Shown here: positions 10,001 through 22,800 of the stretch, piece after piece
Layout of the letters: every line of letters starts with the position of its first letter
How positions within the stretch are numbered: the first letter of the stretch is position 1
Assembly: GCF_033118175.1 (NCBI RefSeq)
Contig: NC_083693.1
Coordinates: 54,739,981 to 54,803,980, forward strand
DNA from: Dama dama
Lineage: Eukaryota; Chordata; Mammalia; Artiodactyla; Cervidae
Reading direction: 5' to 3'
Length of the DNA: 64,000 nt
Made by a program: the position numbers and the translations under genes
Notes under the pieces: generated by a model
What the model saw: the letters and a program-made list of their open reading frames with translations, nothing else
The model's database searches: none
What the model was told of the DNA's origin: nothing

Positions 10001-13000
10001 TCTAGTGCATTATTTAACAGACTGACTGTCCTTGCAGACATACTGTTCTTGTGAAAATATAAATGAAGTTGCCCTAGATTTTTCTTCATGTTAAATAAAG
10101 TTATTTTGTGCTAAATAATTCATAATTTTATAGAGAATCAATTTTAGGCAAATGTTAATAGTCTTTGAAATTCATACTACCTATTATGAAAAATATTCTT
10201 TGACCTGGCTAGCTTTTAACTATGTTTTAAAATTAGTAATTATGTATTGGTAAAACATATCATATGAAATACCAAAAAAAGCTATTTAAATTTTTTTCAA
10301 GGATACATCAATTTTATTAACATTTTGGAAACATAAAATTTAGAAAAACATTTAAAATAGCAGCTTTCCATTACCTAGAGACAATTAGATATGCAATGTG
10401 ATAACTAAATATAATTAAGATCCTTTTGGATGAATGTTGAAATCATATTTACAACTGTCATTTCGTTTTGTCAGATTTATTTTACTAGGTTATTGCATAA
10501 TGAATTAAGAAGGGTAGAACAGCAGCCAGAAAAATGACTTCACAAAAAAAAAAAAACGAGAGAGAATCTTGTTGATCTGAAGCTTTTTCTTGCTTATGAT
10601 ACCTAGGTGGAAATTCTAGGTGAAGCACAGCTGTTTGTGGCTGAACATACTTTATTATAAAGCCAGGGTAAACTCATTTTATCATAAGGGAAGGACCAGG
10701 TTGGGCTGATGAGTGGATGAAAGATTGTGGATTGAAGACTTGGCACTACTATTTGCATTTTTGCAAAGTTGAGTAGACAACTCCCAGAATTTGAGGAATT
10801 GTCTATAACCTCTAGATGCCAGACAGTTGTCATACCAGTTTTCTTTCCATGGTCATGAGTGTTTGGAAACTAATGCATTTCCTTTTTCTCTGGGGGCAGT
10901 GGTGGGGGGAGGAGAATAAATGCAATGACCATAAATTAAATAATGAAATAGCTAGGTTACAACTTTTATTTACCTTTTCAACAGCTTTACTCATTTTGCT
11001 TACTTAAAATGTAATGCTTATTCTGCGATAAAGGGTGCCCAGTTTTTTTGTTTGTTTTGTTTTTTCTTGTTTTTAAAAAGCAAGAGCATCACACATTTTG
11101 CTTTCAAAAGGCTGCACTAACTTAAGTATACAAGTGATTACGAAACACCTATAATGTGTCCCATTTTGTGAGGACATGAGATGATTAAAGGCAAGACCCT
11201 GTCCTCAGACTGTTTATAGTCTAACTCTCTGCCAATACAGCTTCTCAACGTAGTCATTTGAAAATATTTTTAAAAACTGGCAAATCTGTGTAACATTTTA
11301 GAACAAATGCAATGAAAAGTCATACTTTCATTCATTCTTGTGATAACCGTAACTAGACTACATTGCATCTTAACGTATTTTTTCCCTGAACTCTTTTGTT
11401 TAATGTCAGTGGGATAAAAGGTATCTTTTCCTGGAAACATTCAACAAAACAAGAAACTTACTTTTTCCAGGGTATACAGTTTGGTCTATTTTACTTTGTA
11501 TTAGTAAATCTCATTCTCAAAATTAGGTTGAAGATAGTTTGTCTTAGGGAGGACCCTTGTACAGTTCTTTAGAGGAAAGGATTCTCGTGGCTTCCATGGA
11601 AGATCCACATGATCCACATGAAAAAGGGGTTGATAGATTGAGGTCTTATTTATGGAATCTTTAGGTAAAGTCATTTTCAGAAATGAGATTTCCATTACAT
11701 GCCCATTGCTGGGGTTTCATTTGGAAAATTTGTTTACTCTTCCCTGGGGATTCCATATGTTGGTCGATTTATAAATCATATTTACAATCCAATTAAATAG
11801 AGTAATTTAGCATGTTTGCTCCCACGATATTTATGGTGTACATTTGGTAGTCTCTACTCAGCCTAACTAGCTTTTCAGATTAATTACATGCCCTTCACTG
11901 AAAACATTAAACAGATTTGGGAAGTTTAAGTCATGTGCTCTTTTACTGGAAAGAATAAACAAACATCAATGCTACCTGTAGTTGTTTTCCTTTATGGTGG
12001 AAAATTTTACTCTTTCAATGATTGCTTCATAAATAACAATTACTTTACCTGGTAGAGATTTATATCTTTTACTAATGTCATGTTTCACAATTAATAGTGA
12101 GAAAATTGATGTGTTTATTGGGTCACTAGAATGAATGGTGATGGTGGCAGGTCATTTTATTTAAAGCATATTTGTTCTCTCATCTTGATTATGCCGTTTA
12201 AAAGAAATTTTTAAATGTGAACTTTAAAAGTAAAAAGGGAAATTAAGACAAAATTTTTCCACCCCAAATCTAGGTCATAATTTAACATGAGTGAAAGCTA
12301 AGAGCTATTTCTATGCTGTTTAAAGATCTCTCTTTTTTTTTTTTTTTAAAGCAAATTCTTGAGCCTTCCCTTGCCTCCTAACGATGAAGAGGTCAAACCT
12401 CTCGAAGGTCCCCTTCCCAACCTTCCTTTCTGCAGTATAGTGGGGCCTGCATCACTAAAATGACTCTAAAAATATTGCAGATTTTAGAGGACTTTGAAAT
12501 ATTTAACATAAAAAATAAATTTGGTGCCTTAATAGAAAATGGACAAATCTGGAAAGAATTATTAGTGTGTGTGTGTTTTGTTTTTTTTTTTTACAGTTGG
12601 TGAACAAATGTAGTTATGGCATAAATAAGGCACCTGATGGTAACCTGGGCTTAAGTTCAATGTTTTGACTTCCCACAAATCCTAGGAGCATTATCTAAAA
12701 TGAGAATCCACTCCATCCTGACTTCTCAGGAGAACATCTCTGGGCAAAAAGAAGTGGACCCACATCAAGGATTGTAGACATTACATTTGAGGAGCTGAAG
12801 AGCCCCCAATAAAGGGGTAACATCAGAGCAATGGTTCTAGCAGCAAGGGTGTAAGGGAAGGAAAGGGAAAAGGGGAATATGATAAAGTATTTCACAGAGA
12901 ACTGTAAAGTTGAATGATAGAAAAAATATATATAAAGAAAAAAGAATGAGTAGGAAAAATTTAGCTGTGATGAAAAACAGAATTCACCAATACATTTTTT

Positions 13001-15397
13001 TTTCTGCTGTGTTGCTAAATAATATGTTGTTTCTGTATAATACTACATAGTCTAACCCATGTATTGGTCAAATGTTGAGCAGAAGTTTTCATTAGTTTTA
13101 AAGTAATTTTAGCCTTAACACTTTAGTCTTAACATTCTTATTTTATGATACTTGGTGTATAAAATATTAATTAATACTAGAATAGAAGAGACCAGATACA
13201 GATCCAGACACCTTTCCATAATAGAACTGGAGCAATTCCTTTCCAAACTAATTTCTTTTAGGTTATTGGGAAGATTCTAGATAATAATGATCAGAAATAT
13301 AATCTCTGTGCAATGCTAAAGTTCTTCTGCAGGTTGCCAGTTCTTGATCTTCATACTCATTTGCTGAGAGAGCCTTAAAGTGTTTTTCCTTTGAACCATT
13401 TTCTAATGAGCTATTCTCAGAAAACAGGAAAAAGAGGGGTTTTTTTTAGAAGTTAAGAAACAGAATTAGGGCCTAAGACTGAGTGTCAGGTTCTAGAAGA
13501 GGAAAGAAACTTTTACCAGAAAAGATGCTCTAGTTTGGAATGAAATCGTATCTTTTAATTGTCCGGGAGAAACAGTATGATTTGCTGCAGAGAATCCTGT
13601 ATCAGAAGGGGTGATAACTTCTTTTAACACATGGTCATGGACTTGCTGATTGATTGGCCTAGGATAAATGGCTGAACTCCTTAATCTATATTCTCTTGTG
13701 TAAAAAGAGGATAAGATTTCATTTATATTCAACAGTGATGTACAATGGCTTCTTTCTTAAAAATCAGAACATCATCCTTTGTAACACATTTTAGTTGCAA
13801 TTAAACATAGAGTTTTACTCATTATAAATTATCTTGTAATTATTATAAACTCAGTAGGTTAAAATGAGATACAGTTTATCAGTTTAATTCTTTGATAAAA
13901 TATGTTGGGTATTTCTTAGTGCCTGAGACATAGGACAGATTCAGGAAACCTCAGTTTTCTTTCTTCTTCCCCATTTTTCAAAGAACAAGCACTCTGACAA
14001 AAAAAAAGAACAGGAGGTGTGTGTTCTTATAGAACTAGCTACATAAAGTTAACCCCTGTACTTTTATTCTTATTTTGACAGAAATTCACAAGCAGTGTTA
14101 AATTACATCCATGTATATATTTTACTCCATGCACTACTCTACATTGAGAAAATAATTTTTGAGATCCCACTGTTGCATTCTCATAGACATGGAAGTGAAA
14201 ATAATAACCAAATAAATTACATTGGAAAACAATTTCTATGTTGCTATTGAATTGGAAATAGTATCCAACATATGTCTGCTTTTCTTACCTCTAAGAATTA
14301 ATTGGTGTTATGAATTATATTTCTATTATTTACATTATATTTTCATTAGGAAATGTGGTGATATGTTTATTTATTCAGATCACCACCAGGAAATGGCATT
14401 TTCCTTATTTCTAAACAATGTAGAAATTGAAGGGGGAAAATTAAGTTACTTAAAGAAGGGTGCTGAGTATTCATGCCAGAATCAGGATTAGAAATCAGGG
14501 TGTTTTTGGTGTTGTTAATAGTAACGATACCAACAATAATTTATTGCATGCCAAGGTTTCTAGGCAGACTTGCCTGCCAGAGTTGCTGCGTTTTGTTTGC
14601 AAACTAAGATTTTACATTTAAATTCATTTCAAGAGATTTATCCACATGGCTTCTAAAACTTCAGATCACAGAGCCGTAAAACTTTTGCAAGCAAATTTTC
14701 CAATTTCAAAACCATGCATATGTAATCCTTTCATATTCTGACAGTTTCCTTTTTAATAAAGTAACTCTGGAAGAAATACCCGCCTCATCTTCATTAAAAA
14801 ACACTTATAGACAAACTGCCTGATCTTTGCATGTCCTTTGTCCAACAGGCATTTTCAACATGATGTTTTAAAATATGGCCGTGTTTTATTTAACAAAGGT
14901 CATGCTCATTTTGAGTTTCTCAAATGACAGCACACACTCTGCCCTTCTTTACTGGAAATGAAAGTACCCCGACCAGGCCCTTCACAAAGATCTCAGCAAA
15001 AGCGCCAAACAGAACTGGAGTGTGGGGGGGAGCTGACAGAGGCGGACAGAGAGCTGCACGGATTCTAAGAGTACTTCATCACAATTCATTCTTTCTTCAC
15101 CTTGTGTTTCCTTCCTATAATTCCAAGTAGCAAAAGCAAATACTGTGGATTTTCTGGTTTTAGCCTCCTCAAAATCTTTGTGGAAAAAAATACGTTTAAG
15201 TAGCAAGACTGAATGCATTTAGAATATAAACAGAGTCAAATCTAAGAAAAAAAAAAAAAAAAGAAATTAGAAGGTAGAGTCAGAATATTGTCAGTTACTG
15301 CTCAGAACTTACATTCTGCGTTTTTCTAAGAACTGGTGAAATATCAACCACTCTAATGTGATTATTTTCACCTCTTCTCTTTTCCGACTCCTTTTAG
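6516..15397 (+). other. PAX9: PAX9 intron 3
   Basis: This 8.88-kb intron separates exon 3 from the last exon. It is CpG-rich to about 7030 and AT-rich afterwards. I see only faint MIR-like pieces (about 7738-7880, 8019-8075 and perhaps 13,580-13,720), short homopolymers (for example T at about 12,332-12,347 and A at 15,246-15,262) and no ruminant SINE or LINE. Short open frames have no recognisable relatives. The unique AT-rich DNA could contain enhancers, for example near 14,540-14,760, but nothing proves it. Confidence 0.8.
7738..7880 (+). repeat. MIR SINE remnant
   Basis: The order of pieces fits the MIR core: GCAGGTTATTTAACCTTTTAGG, then CATCTATAAAACAGGGA, then GGGGCACATAGTAAGTATGC. It is an old mammal-wide element and strongly diverged. 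Confidence 0.6.
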
Positions 15398-15652
15398 GCA
15401 CCAAACGGTCTCCCAGCTGTAAGCAGTTTTGTGTCAGCATCCAGCATGGCTCCTTACCCGACCCCGGCCCAAGTGTCGCCCTACATGACCTACAGCGCTG
15501 CTCCTTCTGGTTATGTTGCTGGACACGGGTGGCAGCATGCCAGTGGCACCCCACTTTCCCCCCACAACTGTGACATTCCCGCGTCGCTGGCGTTCAAGGG
15601 AATGCAGGCAGCCCGAGAAGGTAGCCACTCTGTCACAGCTTCCGCGCTCTGA
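15398..15652 (+). CDS. PAX9: PAX9 coding exon 4: C-terminal region and stop
   Basis: This exon encodes the last 84 residues, APNGLPAVSSFVSASSMAPY through the C-terminus SHSVTASAL, with TGA at 15650-15652. The acceptor CTTTTAG ends at 15397 and joins between codons. The Ser/Pro/Tyr/Ala-rich composition matches the PAX9 C-terminal transactivation region. No homeodomain or known catalytic motif is present. The exon is intact, and the whole assembled protein has no internal stop. Confidence 0.96.
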   Translation, partial: APNGLPAVSSFVSASSMAPYPTPAQVSPYMTYSAAPSGYVAGHGWQHASGTPLSPHNCDIPASLAFKGMQAAREGSHSVTASAL

Positions 15653-16063
15653 TGGGAGATTCTGTCTGCAGCAGCTTCACCCGAGGAGTCTCCCTCTCGG
15701 CACACCCTCCCCCTCTTCCCTTGTCTCGGATCCCACCCCTCTGCCCTCCAACCCTTTTGCCGGAAAGCTGGCTTTATGGACTCACCTCCTTTGTGCTGAT
15801 GACACTTAAATATTTCTCGCCATAACTTCTCTCTGACAGAAAACCTGACATGACTTTAGGATTTAAAAAACAAAAGCGATGTTAAGGATTGAATGAGATG
15901 TTTGTGTTGCCCACACACTGTTTTTAACGTAGTGAAGAAACCTGCACCCCTCAAAGGGCTTAAGGAACTTTTAAAACTAGTCTTTGGTAAAACCACATGT
16001 GTATATTTATTCTAAATCAACCTGAACTTCTGAGATGTGCAATTGTTGAGATTCTGCAAAATC

Positions 16064-16069
16064 AATAAA
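16064..16069 (+). terminator. Candidate proximal PAX9 poly(A) signal
   Basis: AATAAA about 412 bases after the PAX9 stop; a second AATAAA stands at 16120-16125. Either could give a short 3' UTR. Confidence 0.45.
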
Positions 16070-17065
16070 AGAAAATACATATAGAAAAAGTTATGCTACA
16101 CCGTCTAATCAAATAAGGTAATAAAATAAGCCTTAATTCATCATTAGGAAACCAATCAATAATTGACTTGAGTGATCCTTTATTTTTAACAGATGACCTA
16201 TTTTGTTGGAAAATATATGTATAACTTAAGCAATATCTGAATTTAGCTCCTCCTGGTGTTTTGACTTGGTTCCAAATACAATAATGTTTATATTTTCTAT
16301 TAGTTTGTAAATACGGACTCTGGATGGTGCATTTGTGTTTTCATTCCATGGGATGACCCCCTCCCCACTGCCCCCCCCCCCCCACCTCTCCTTTTTTTCT
16401 CTTTCTTTTTGCAAAGGTGACTTTCCGGCAATGTCTTTGTCTCTGTTTGGTGGTGGGCTGCTCAGGCTCCTGGGCCTGGACTTGCCCCAGATTTTGTGTG
16501 TGCAGTGAAGGCTTCGACATCTCATGAAGGACATTTTCTTTCTACAACAGAGGACTCAAAAACAGATAAAACAAGCCAGTCTCCCATTTTGTATCCCAAT
16601 CAACACACATGCCAAGCATATAAAGACAAGAGGGTGGAAATATCTGAACGAGGCTCTAAAGGAAGTCACTTAGAAACTTAAGTTTAATGTGAAATGCTTT
16701 GCAAAGACACTTAAAATGAACTTTATGTTAAAAAAAACCACTGTGAAACTAAATTGTACTGTTATTGTTGGCTTACCTGTGTGTTCAGCAATCTCAGCCC
16801 AAAATTACATTGTAATTTAAAGAAAATGGAAAATTCCGCTCTAATGAATGTAGAAATGGCTTGCTGTGAAGTTTACATTGTTGTACAGAAGCATGTGTGT
16901 CTCGTGTAGGTAAACTGGTGATGGTATTAGAAATACAAATGCTATTTAATTTTTAAAAATTCCTTTTATTCATTTCTGGAGCTACAGGACATGGTTTAAC
17001 TAATGGGTCTTTTGAAACCAATTTTCTTTTCACTTTAATGTCAATAATAGAACTGAGGGGGTATA

Positions 17066-17095
17066 TGTGTGTGTGTGTGTGTGTGAGAGAGAGAG
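17066..17095. repeat. (TG)n(GA)n microsatellite in PAX9 3' UTR
   Basis: About ten TG units run directly into about six GA units. Length is likely to vary between individuals. Confidence 0.9.
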
Positions 17096-18573
17096 CATGT
17101 GATTATGTTTCATATTTTAAAACAACTGATTTTCTTGGGAAAAAATCTACAGTTTTAATCTCTTCTGTTTAGAAAGTTCTTCCTGCTTGGCAATATAGGC
17201 TTGAAAATACGTTTTTAAAACGTTGGTACAATTCATCTATTGGAAAATTAATATATTGTGGGGCTTTTTTTTGGTGTTGATTCTGTGCAATAACTAACAG
17301 GGCCCATCACTAGATATGGATGTTAGGTGGTTTTGATTTCTTCCTGTCTGGGCTGTGTACAGCCCACGGGGCAATCCACTTCTGTCACATCGGTTTCATG
17401 GCCTCATTTAAACCTCGGATGGCTAGATTAGCCAGGTTTTCAAATCACTATGATATAAACAGTAAGCAGATTTCTGACACACAAGTTATGTTCGAGGAAT
17501 TGCTTTTTTCAAGCAGCAGATATCTCGTAGAGAGCTTTGAACTGCATTTATTTCTAAAGCAACTGAAATTCAGTGCTACAAACAGAGGATTATAACTTCA
17601 GGAGAAGAATAAGCAGAAGGAGCAGATGAACTCTCAGGGCCATAGTCTTCCTTTGATCTTGTAAAACTCCTATTGACATCTGGAGTTCCCAGTCTGGTGA
17701 GAAAATAGAACTATAAACCAAATGGAACAAAATACCAGTCCGATATTTGGTGGAAACTTTAAAACCATACGGTACAAGGACTCTCCTGCCATGCAGAAAA
17801 ACTGACACAAGGTACAGAATGATTTCTGATCAGATGTTTTTAGGAGGCTATTAGGAGTCTTTAAAAAATATCAATAATTTGTATGGAAATACAACTAAAT
17901 GTTATTTTCCTTATCTAAATTAAGAAGTCTCTTGTTAATATGCTATTTATAATTTTTTCCTGATTCTTGTATCTTTAAAAATCTAATATTAATACTATAA
18001 AAGTTTTCCTTTTCTTTTCTCCCCCGGAGGCCTTTTCTTAGCAATGGTGAATTCACATGGAGTAAATTTTAAAAGATAAGAGAAAGCCCAAATACAATTT
18101 GCTATTCAAAGCACACTATGATTTAAAACTACTTTTAAAAATGAGAGAAGGGAAGTGGGAGGGGAGATGAGGTTGTTTGATTTTTTAAAACATTATTATT
18201 ATTGGTTAACATTGACTTTTTTCCTCTGTTTCTTAGGGGGTAAAAGTGTTGTTTTTAACCTGGCAAATGCACTCTTCAGAGATCCTTTTCCATCTCATCC
18301 ACATGGAGAGGTTAAAGGTTCAATTTCATGGCCTCTGGAGGCAGTGCTCTCTCTCAAAGGGTGCAGAGTGTTACCTGCAAGGATAGAATGCAGTTGGACA
18401 ACAGACACATTCTTACTTCTCTTGTTTTGTCCTACTTTTAATGACCCTCTTACTAAGTATTGGGCTGAAATATAAATTAAAGAACACGCTGGAAAGGATG
18501 TACAAGTGAAGGCCGTGTATGTATATACAGTATGTCAAAAGCCTTTATTTTTATACTTCAAATGCTCTAAATT

Positions 18574-18579
18574 AATAAA
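18574..18579 (+). terminator. Candidate distal PAX9 poly(A) signal
   Basis: AATAAA followed within 50 bases by a U-rich run (TTTCATTTTTTATTTTC). It is the best distal 3' end before the SLC25A21 3' UTR begins on the other strand. Confidence 0.5.
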
Positions 18580-18600
18580 AAGTAATAACTACCATGTTAT

Positions 18601-19420
18601 CTTTCATTTTTTATTTTCAAAATGTTTTAGTGATACAGCTTCATGGTAGACAGATCTTCTGGTTATAGTTAAGAACAGGTGTCATCCTAGAACCGATATC
18701 TTTGTTGACTCGAGCTACTGAAGGAGCATCACTTCAGGATGCAGATATAAAATTAAGCCTCGTTACATCAACGTCAAGGAAATTTTTTTTTTGAGTGCAT
18801 GTTAGTACAGGCATCTTTGGAAATGCTAAGAATGAACTTCTCTTTTGAAACATTTTCTCCTTCGTAATACATATTTTAACATTGAAGTTGGTAGACTTCA
18901 CATCTGAAACCATCACTTAAAACTAGTAAGCTAGAAATGTAGTTTTATTCTAAACATCCTTTTAAAAAAATGGCATAGATAAGAATTCTGAGAAAAGGTA
19001 TGTGATGCAAACACAGACAGCACACACAGGCCTAAGGAGCAGTTCAAATTTTGATTTAACATAAAAATATTTCAGCATTAAAACTTGTTTTCAAAGGGAA
19101 CTATGTGAAGAAAAGTAGTTTTAATATAATTTCATGGTTTATCTTTGTCACAAAAGACTTCAAATATCATAATTTAAAAATATGACCTGCTTTAACCAAC
19201 AGTGCAAAATATAAAGTAGGTTTAGGAAAATACAGATGAGATGAAACCAACAATTCACATTTTAACATGAAATTTTAAAAAGGCCATTTTAGTACCCTTC
19301 AGAAACATTTTCCTTGTATATGATTAAATAATATTTATGGAAGAATTTAGTTCCTTATAAAACTTTAAATTTTGGCATATTTTTTTCACTTATAAGCACT
19401 TCTTTACCTTTCAGGAAAAA
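18601..19420. other. Short gap between convergent PAX9 and SLC25A21 3' ends
   Basis: Unique AT-rich sequence with no repeat or gene visible. If either gene uses a farther poly(A) site, for instance the - strand AATAAA at 18544-18549, the two transcripts would overlap here. Confidence 0.5.
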
Positions 19421-19424
19421 ATAA

Positions 19425-19805
19425 TCATCAATACAATGAATTTTTATTGTAAAGCCGCATAAGAGGAACATAGGTCATAACATTGGTATTGTTTTTTATG
19501 GAATATATCTAATTTCCATGCTACTTTTCTATATTCAGTTTATATATTTCATTGCTTCACAGTATTAATTTTCTCCTCTTAGTTTTAAGGATATTAAAAC
19601 GACAGTTTCAAATTGTCTAGAGATAATTTTTGAAGTATCAAAATAGGTTTTGTTCTTGAACACTGTTTTACCTTTTACAACTGTATCTAAGTGTATAATT
19701 ATAATTTATCATTGTATAGGCTTAACTGATAGATAGTCTTGCCTCCTGATGGTGCTGTCTAATGAAAATCCATTTTCACAAGGGGGAAAAATACACCGTA
19801 GGCAA
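19425..19805 (-). other. SLC25A21: SLC25A21 3' UTR (inferred)
   Basis: The first AATAAA on the - strand after the stop codon is TTTATT on the + strand at 19443-19448, about 360 bases downstream of the stop. The DNA between is unique and AT-rich. Longer forms are possible, reaching the - strand AATAAA at 18544-18549. Confidence 0.5.
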
Positions 19806-19867
19806 TCACCAGTTCTCCTGAAGCCATGAATAGGTGTATTCATAAACCAGCAGCATCACTGCACCAC
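19806..19867 (-). CDS. SLC25A21: SLC25A21 last coding exon
   Basis: This exon encodes the C-terminus GGAVMLLVYEYTYSWLQENW and TGA (19806-19808 on the + strand reads TCA). It includes most of the sixth transmembrane helix of the mitochondrial carrier fold. The acceptor TTTTCTAG lies just above 19867, and the first codon is split, its first base coming from the exon at 23125. The match to the mammalian 2-oxodicarboxylate carrier tail is clear. Confidence 0.93.
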
Positions 19868-22800
19868 CTAGAAAAGAAAAGAGCAATTTTTAATCCTGTG
19901 AGATTGTGTTGTCTTTCCCACTGGGTTTCTGAATCCCCTGGAGTCTTATGCAGCCTATCAGGCAGAAGCCATTCAGAATCATCTGTTCTCAAGCTCCAAT
20001 GCATAGACAGAAAACTACTGTGGAAAATTCTCAGAGCAAAATCAAGACCATTTTGAGCCTCCAAATACATTTTTTCCTCATGAGTTTCTGTAACCTTCAT
20101 CATTTCTCATCAGATTCTTTTTCAGGCACTTTTAATTTTTAAAAGTAAATAAATACACATTTAGTCATGTAAGGGCATGTGACTTTCCCGTGAACAGAAA
20201 CCTTCGGATTTGTCACATGCAGGCAAAGGATTTATCTTTTCCAGTTTATAATGAGCATTGTTGTAGCTGCATTCAACAGGGACATAGAATTCTAAGATGG
20301 TGCTTGATAGATGGGCCTGGTTTTCTCTTACAGCTTTCAACTGGATTGTAATGTGAAAAATAGCTTCTGAGTCCTTCTAAAATCTGTATTTCAAAACTTA
20401 ACCAGCTTTCAACCTCCTTTTGTTGCCTTCATTCCTTTCATCTGCCTCAAATAGATATGGATTGCACTTGCAAATCTGGTAGTTGTATTAGGTGTCATAA
20501 GACCATCATTTATCTGGGAAGAGAAGAGTTATATAACTGGCTGCAAAAAGGCTTGCTATATAATATGTCAACAGGAATACGATATAGGAAGACAAACACT
20601 GAGGCTGCTGAATTCCTAGACATCAGAAGCACGTGTATGTGAATGATTTTGTGTTCTCTCTGATGCGGTAAACAGCACACATCCTGTGCCCTTTAAAATG
20701 TTCTCTGTCCTTTCGTGTCTATGTGAACAGTATTACAAAATCAAAATGTGGACAAATATCCAGAGCACATCTTAGAGAATACTTGGCTATGTGAACAGAA
20801 GACTGACTTTTGACAGAAAGAAATAGAACTTGATTTTCATCTTATTTTGTACACACTGCCATATGCTTTTTTTTTTTTTTTTTAATCTACAGGCTGCACA
20901 TGTTTGTGTAACCTTATGCCAAAGATAATTATCTGCCTGTAATTTTCATTTTTAACCCATGAAGATACTCTATTAGCCCCATCTTGGCTGCTGTAGCCCT
21001 CCTGGAGTTCTGGCAAACAAAAAGGGATGCACTACAGAGGGCTGTCATACATATGTAATTGCTGTATTTCCTCTTATTAACCGTTTGCAGTGTAAGACAA
21101 GAACACACAGAATTGAGTAGTGATATTTGGAGTCTGAACCACAGACTTTAAAATTCTTCTTTCCTAGGAGATCCTGATCATTAGCCACAGAGAGCTGCTA
21201 AGACTTACAAAACTAAGGTATTTTACCCTTCACAATCGTATATAAGTTGGGATGTTTCTCCAGAATGAAGGATGAGAATTCCAGGTTCATCCAGCTTTTC
21301 TTTTTTACCCTCTCTCTCAAAAACAAAACAAAACAAAACTCTTATCTTTAAGTCTTACCTTCCTCTCTACAACTTTCTTTCCTTTGAGGTTGGTAGGACT
21401 TGCATGTTTGGGATGACAGTGCAGACCAGTTATTCACAATTTTGTTTAGCCTGGACAGTATGTTCACAACAACCCTTTTCATTGGATTTAACACCACAGC
21501 AACTCAGGACACCTCATGCGAAAACATTTAAAAAGCCAACCAAACATTTGTAAGCCTCTAACAAAACTTGGGGTCAGATTATTTAAGAGTTTTGGATTGA
21601 GGTTCCAGTCAATTACCATTTTAGCTAAACTCTCCCTGATCACTCTCCCTTTTCAGGCCCATGGCCTCCTGAGAATGCTGGAGGAGGGTCAGTCCTATGA
21701 TTTTCTCTAATACTAGGTCTACTAGCAGGTTTTTACTGTGTGGTGAAGGAAAAACACCACATTCTTGCAGAGAGAGTTCCACAAAATCACCAATATTCTT
21801 TATGACTGAGTTCATTTTTATACATGGACCAGTAAGAGGTCTGAATCTCAAATGTGAAGCAAAAATCCATGCTTAAATGCCTAGGAAGTCTGGGATAGAT
21901 GGACTGGGAATTGTAAAAGTGTTTTCTAAATATATGAAAGTATGAACTGTTCAACAGCTTCAATTTACAGACTGCTGTTCTATATCTCAGGTTGGCAGAA
22001 AGGCTGAGATTTAAATGTAAATATGCACGTGTGTGAGTGTGGCCGGGAAGGGACACATGGGGTGTTCAAAGGGAGGACGGAAGGGGAAAGGGAGGGGGGG
22101 AGGAGCAGGGGAAGGTTTGGGGGAAGATTACCAGGATGTCTAAGTAGGTGAGTGTGGCTTGGTAAAAAAAATCTGTGTGGCCTAGTGCATACTTCTGTAC
22201 TTATTCACAAGGTTGCTTATAATCCAAGACTATTTGCCCAGGTGGTAGAGTCTGCAGCAGTTGCTTTCTTATCTATTTACATAGAGGCAGCTGACTCTCC
22301 CTGTGGGAATGGCAGCCGGCTTTTTGTGGGCTGGCATCCTGAGGTAAGGCCCCGAGCCAATCCCCTCCGCCATCACGCTGACAGGAGCCAGGAAGGCGAG
22401 AGCCAGGCTGCAGCTTCCCCGCTCCCCTCCCCAGAGGCGACCGTGCAGAGATGTGGCCAGCTGTTCATGGAGTAGTCCTCCTGCTTTTCTCTCTGTCAAG
22501 CAAAGTTGAGGCAGGAGCAAGAACGAACTAGAACCAGAGAGAGGTTTATTGGGCTGGTCCCTTACTCAATGAAAATCCTCCCCTTTAGCCAGAAGCCACT
22601 CAAACTCCAACTGACTGTGGATCCTTTCCTATTGACTTAAGCTGGGCTTTGGCTTCTATCAGCCTCTAGCAAGGCCGTAAATAATACTTTATAAACAAAA
22701 GTACAACACATCTAATGGACTCCCTTAGTGTCTTACTGCTACACAACTTTTTATTCTTAAGGTTTCCATGTTTCACAGTGTGACCAACTTTTATTGTGTT

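Larger units (their letters stand above)
1700..18600 (+). other. PAX9: PAX9 transcription unit (approximate extent)
   Basis: The span covers the inferred first exon, three introns and the 3' UTR. The coding exons join in frame with GT-AG junctions. Intron 1 (2030-2787) and intron 2 (3415 to 6372/6375) interrupt codons after their first base; intron 3 (6516-15397) falls between codons. The 5' end is inferred from the CpG-rich promoter, and the 3' end from the AATAAA at 18574 followed by a U-rich stretch. Both ends are estimates; the coding structure is firm. Confidence 0.85.
15653..18600 (+). other. PAX9: PAX9 3' UTR (inferred extent)
   Basis: Unique, mostly AT-rich sequence follows the stop codon with no retroposon. 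Candidate poly(A) signals AATAAA are at 16064-16069, 16120-16125 and 18574-18579, so short and long 3' UTRs are possible. The last is followed by a U-rich stretch (about 18600-18620) and is my choice for the distal end. A run of 13 C (16371-16383) and a TG/GA microsatellite (17066-17095) lie inside. Which site is used cannot be told from sequence. Confidence 0.55.
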
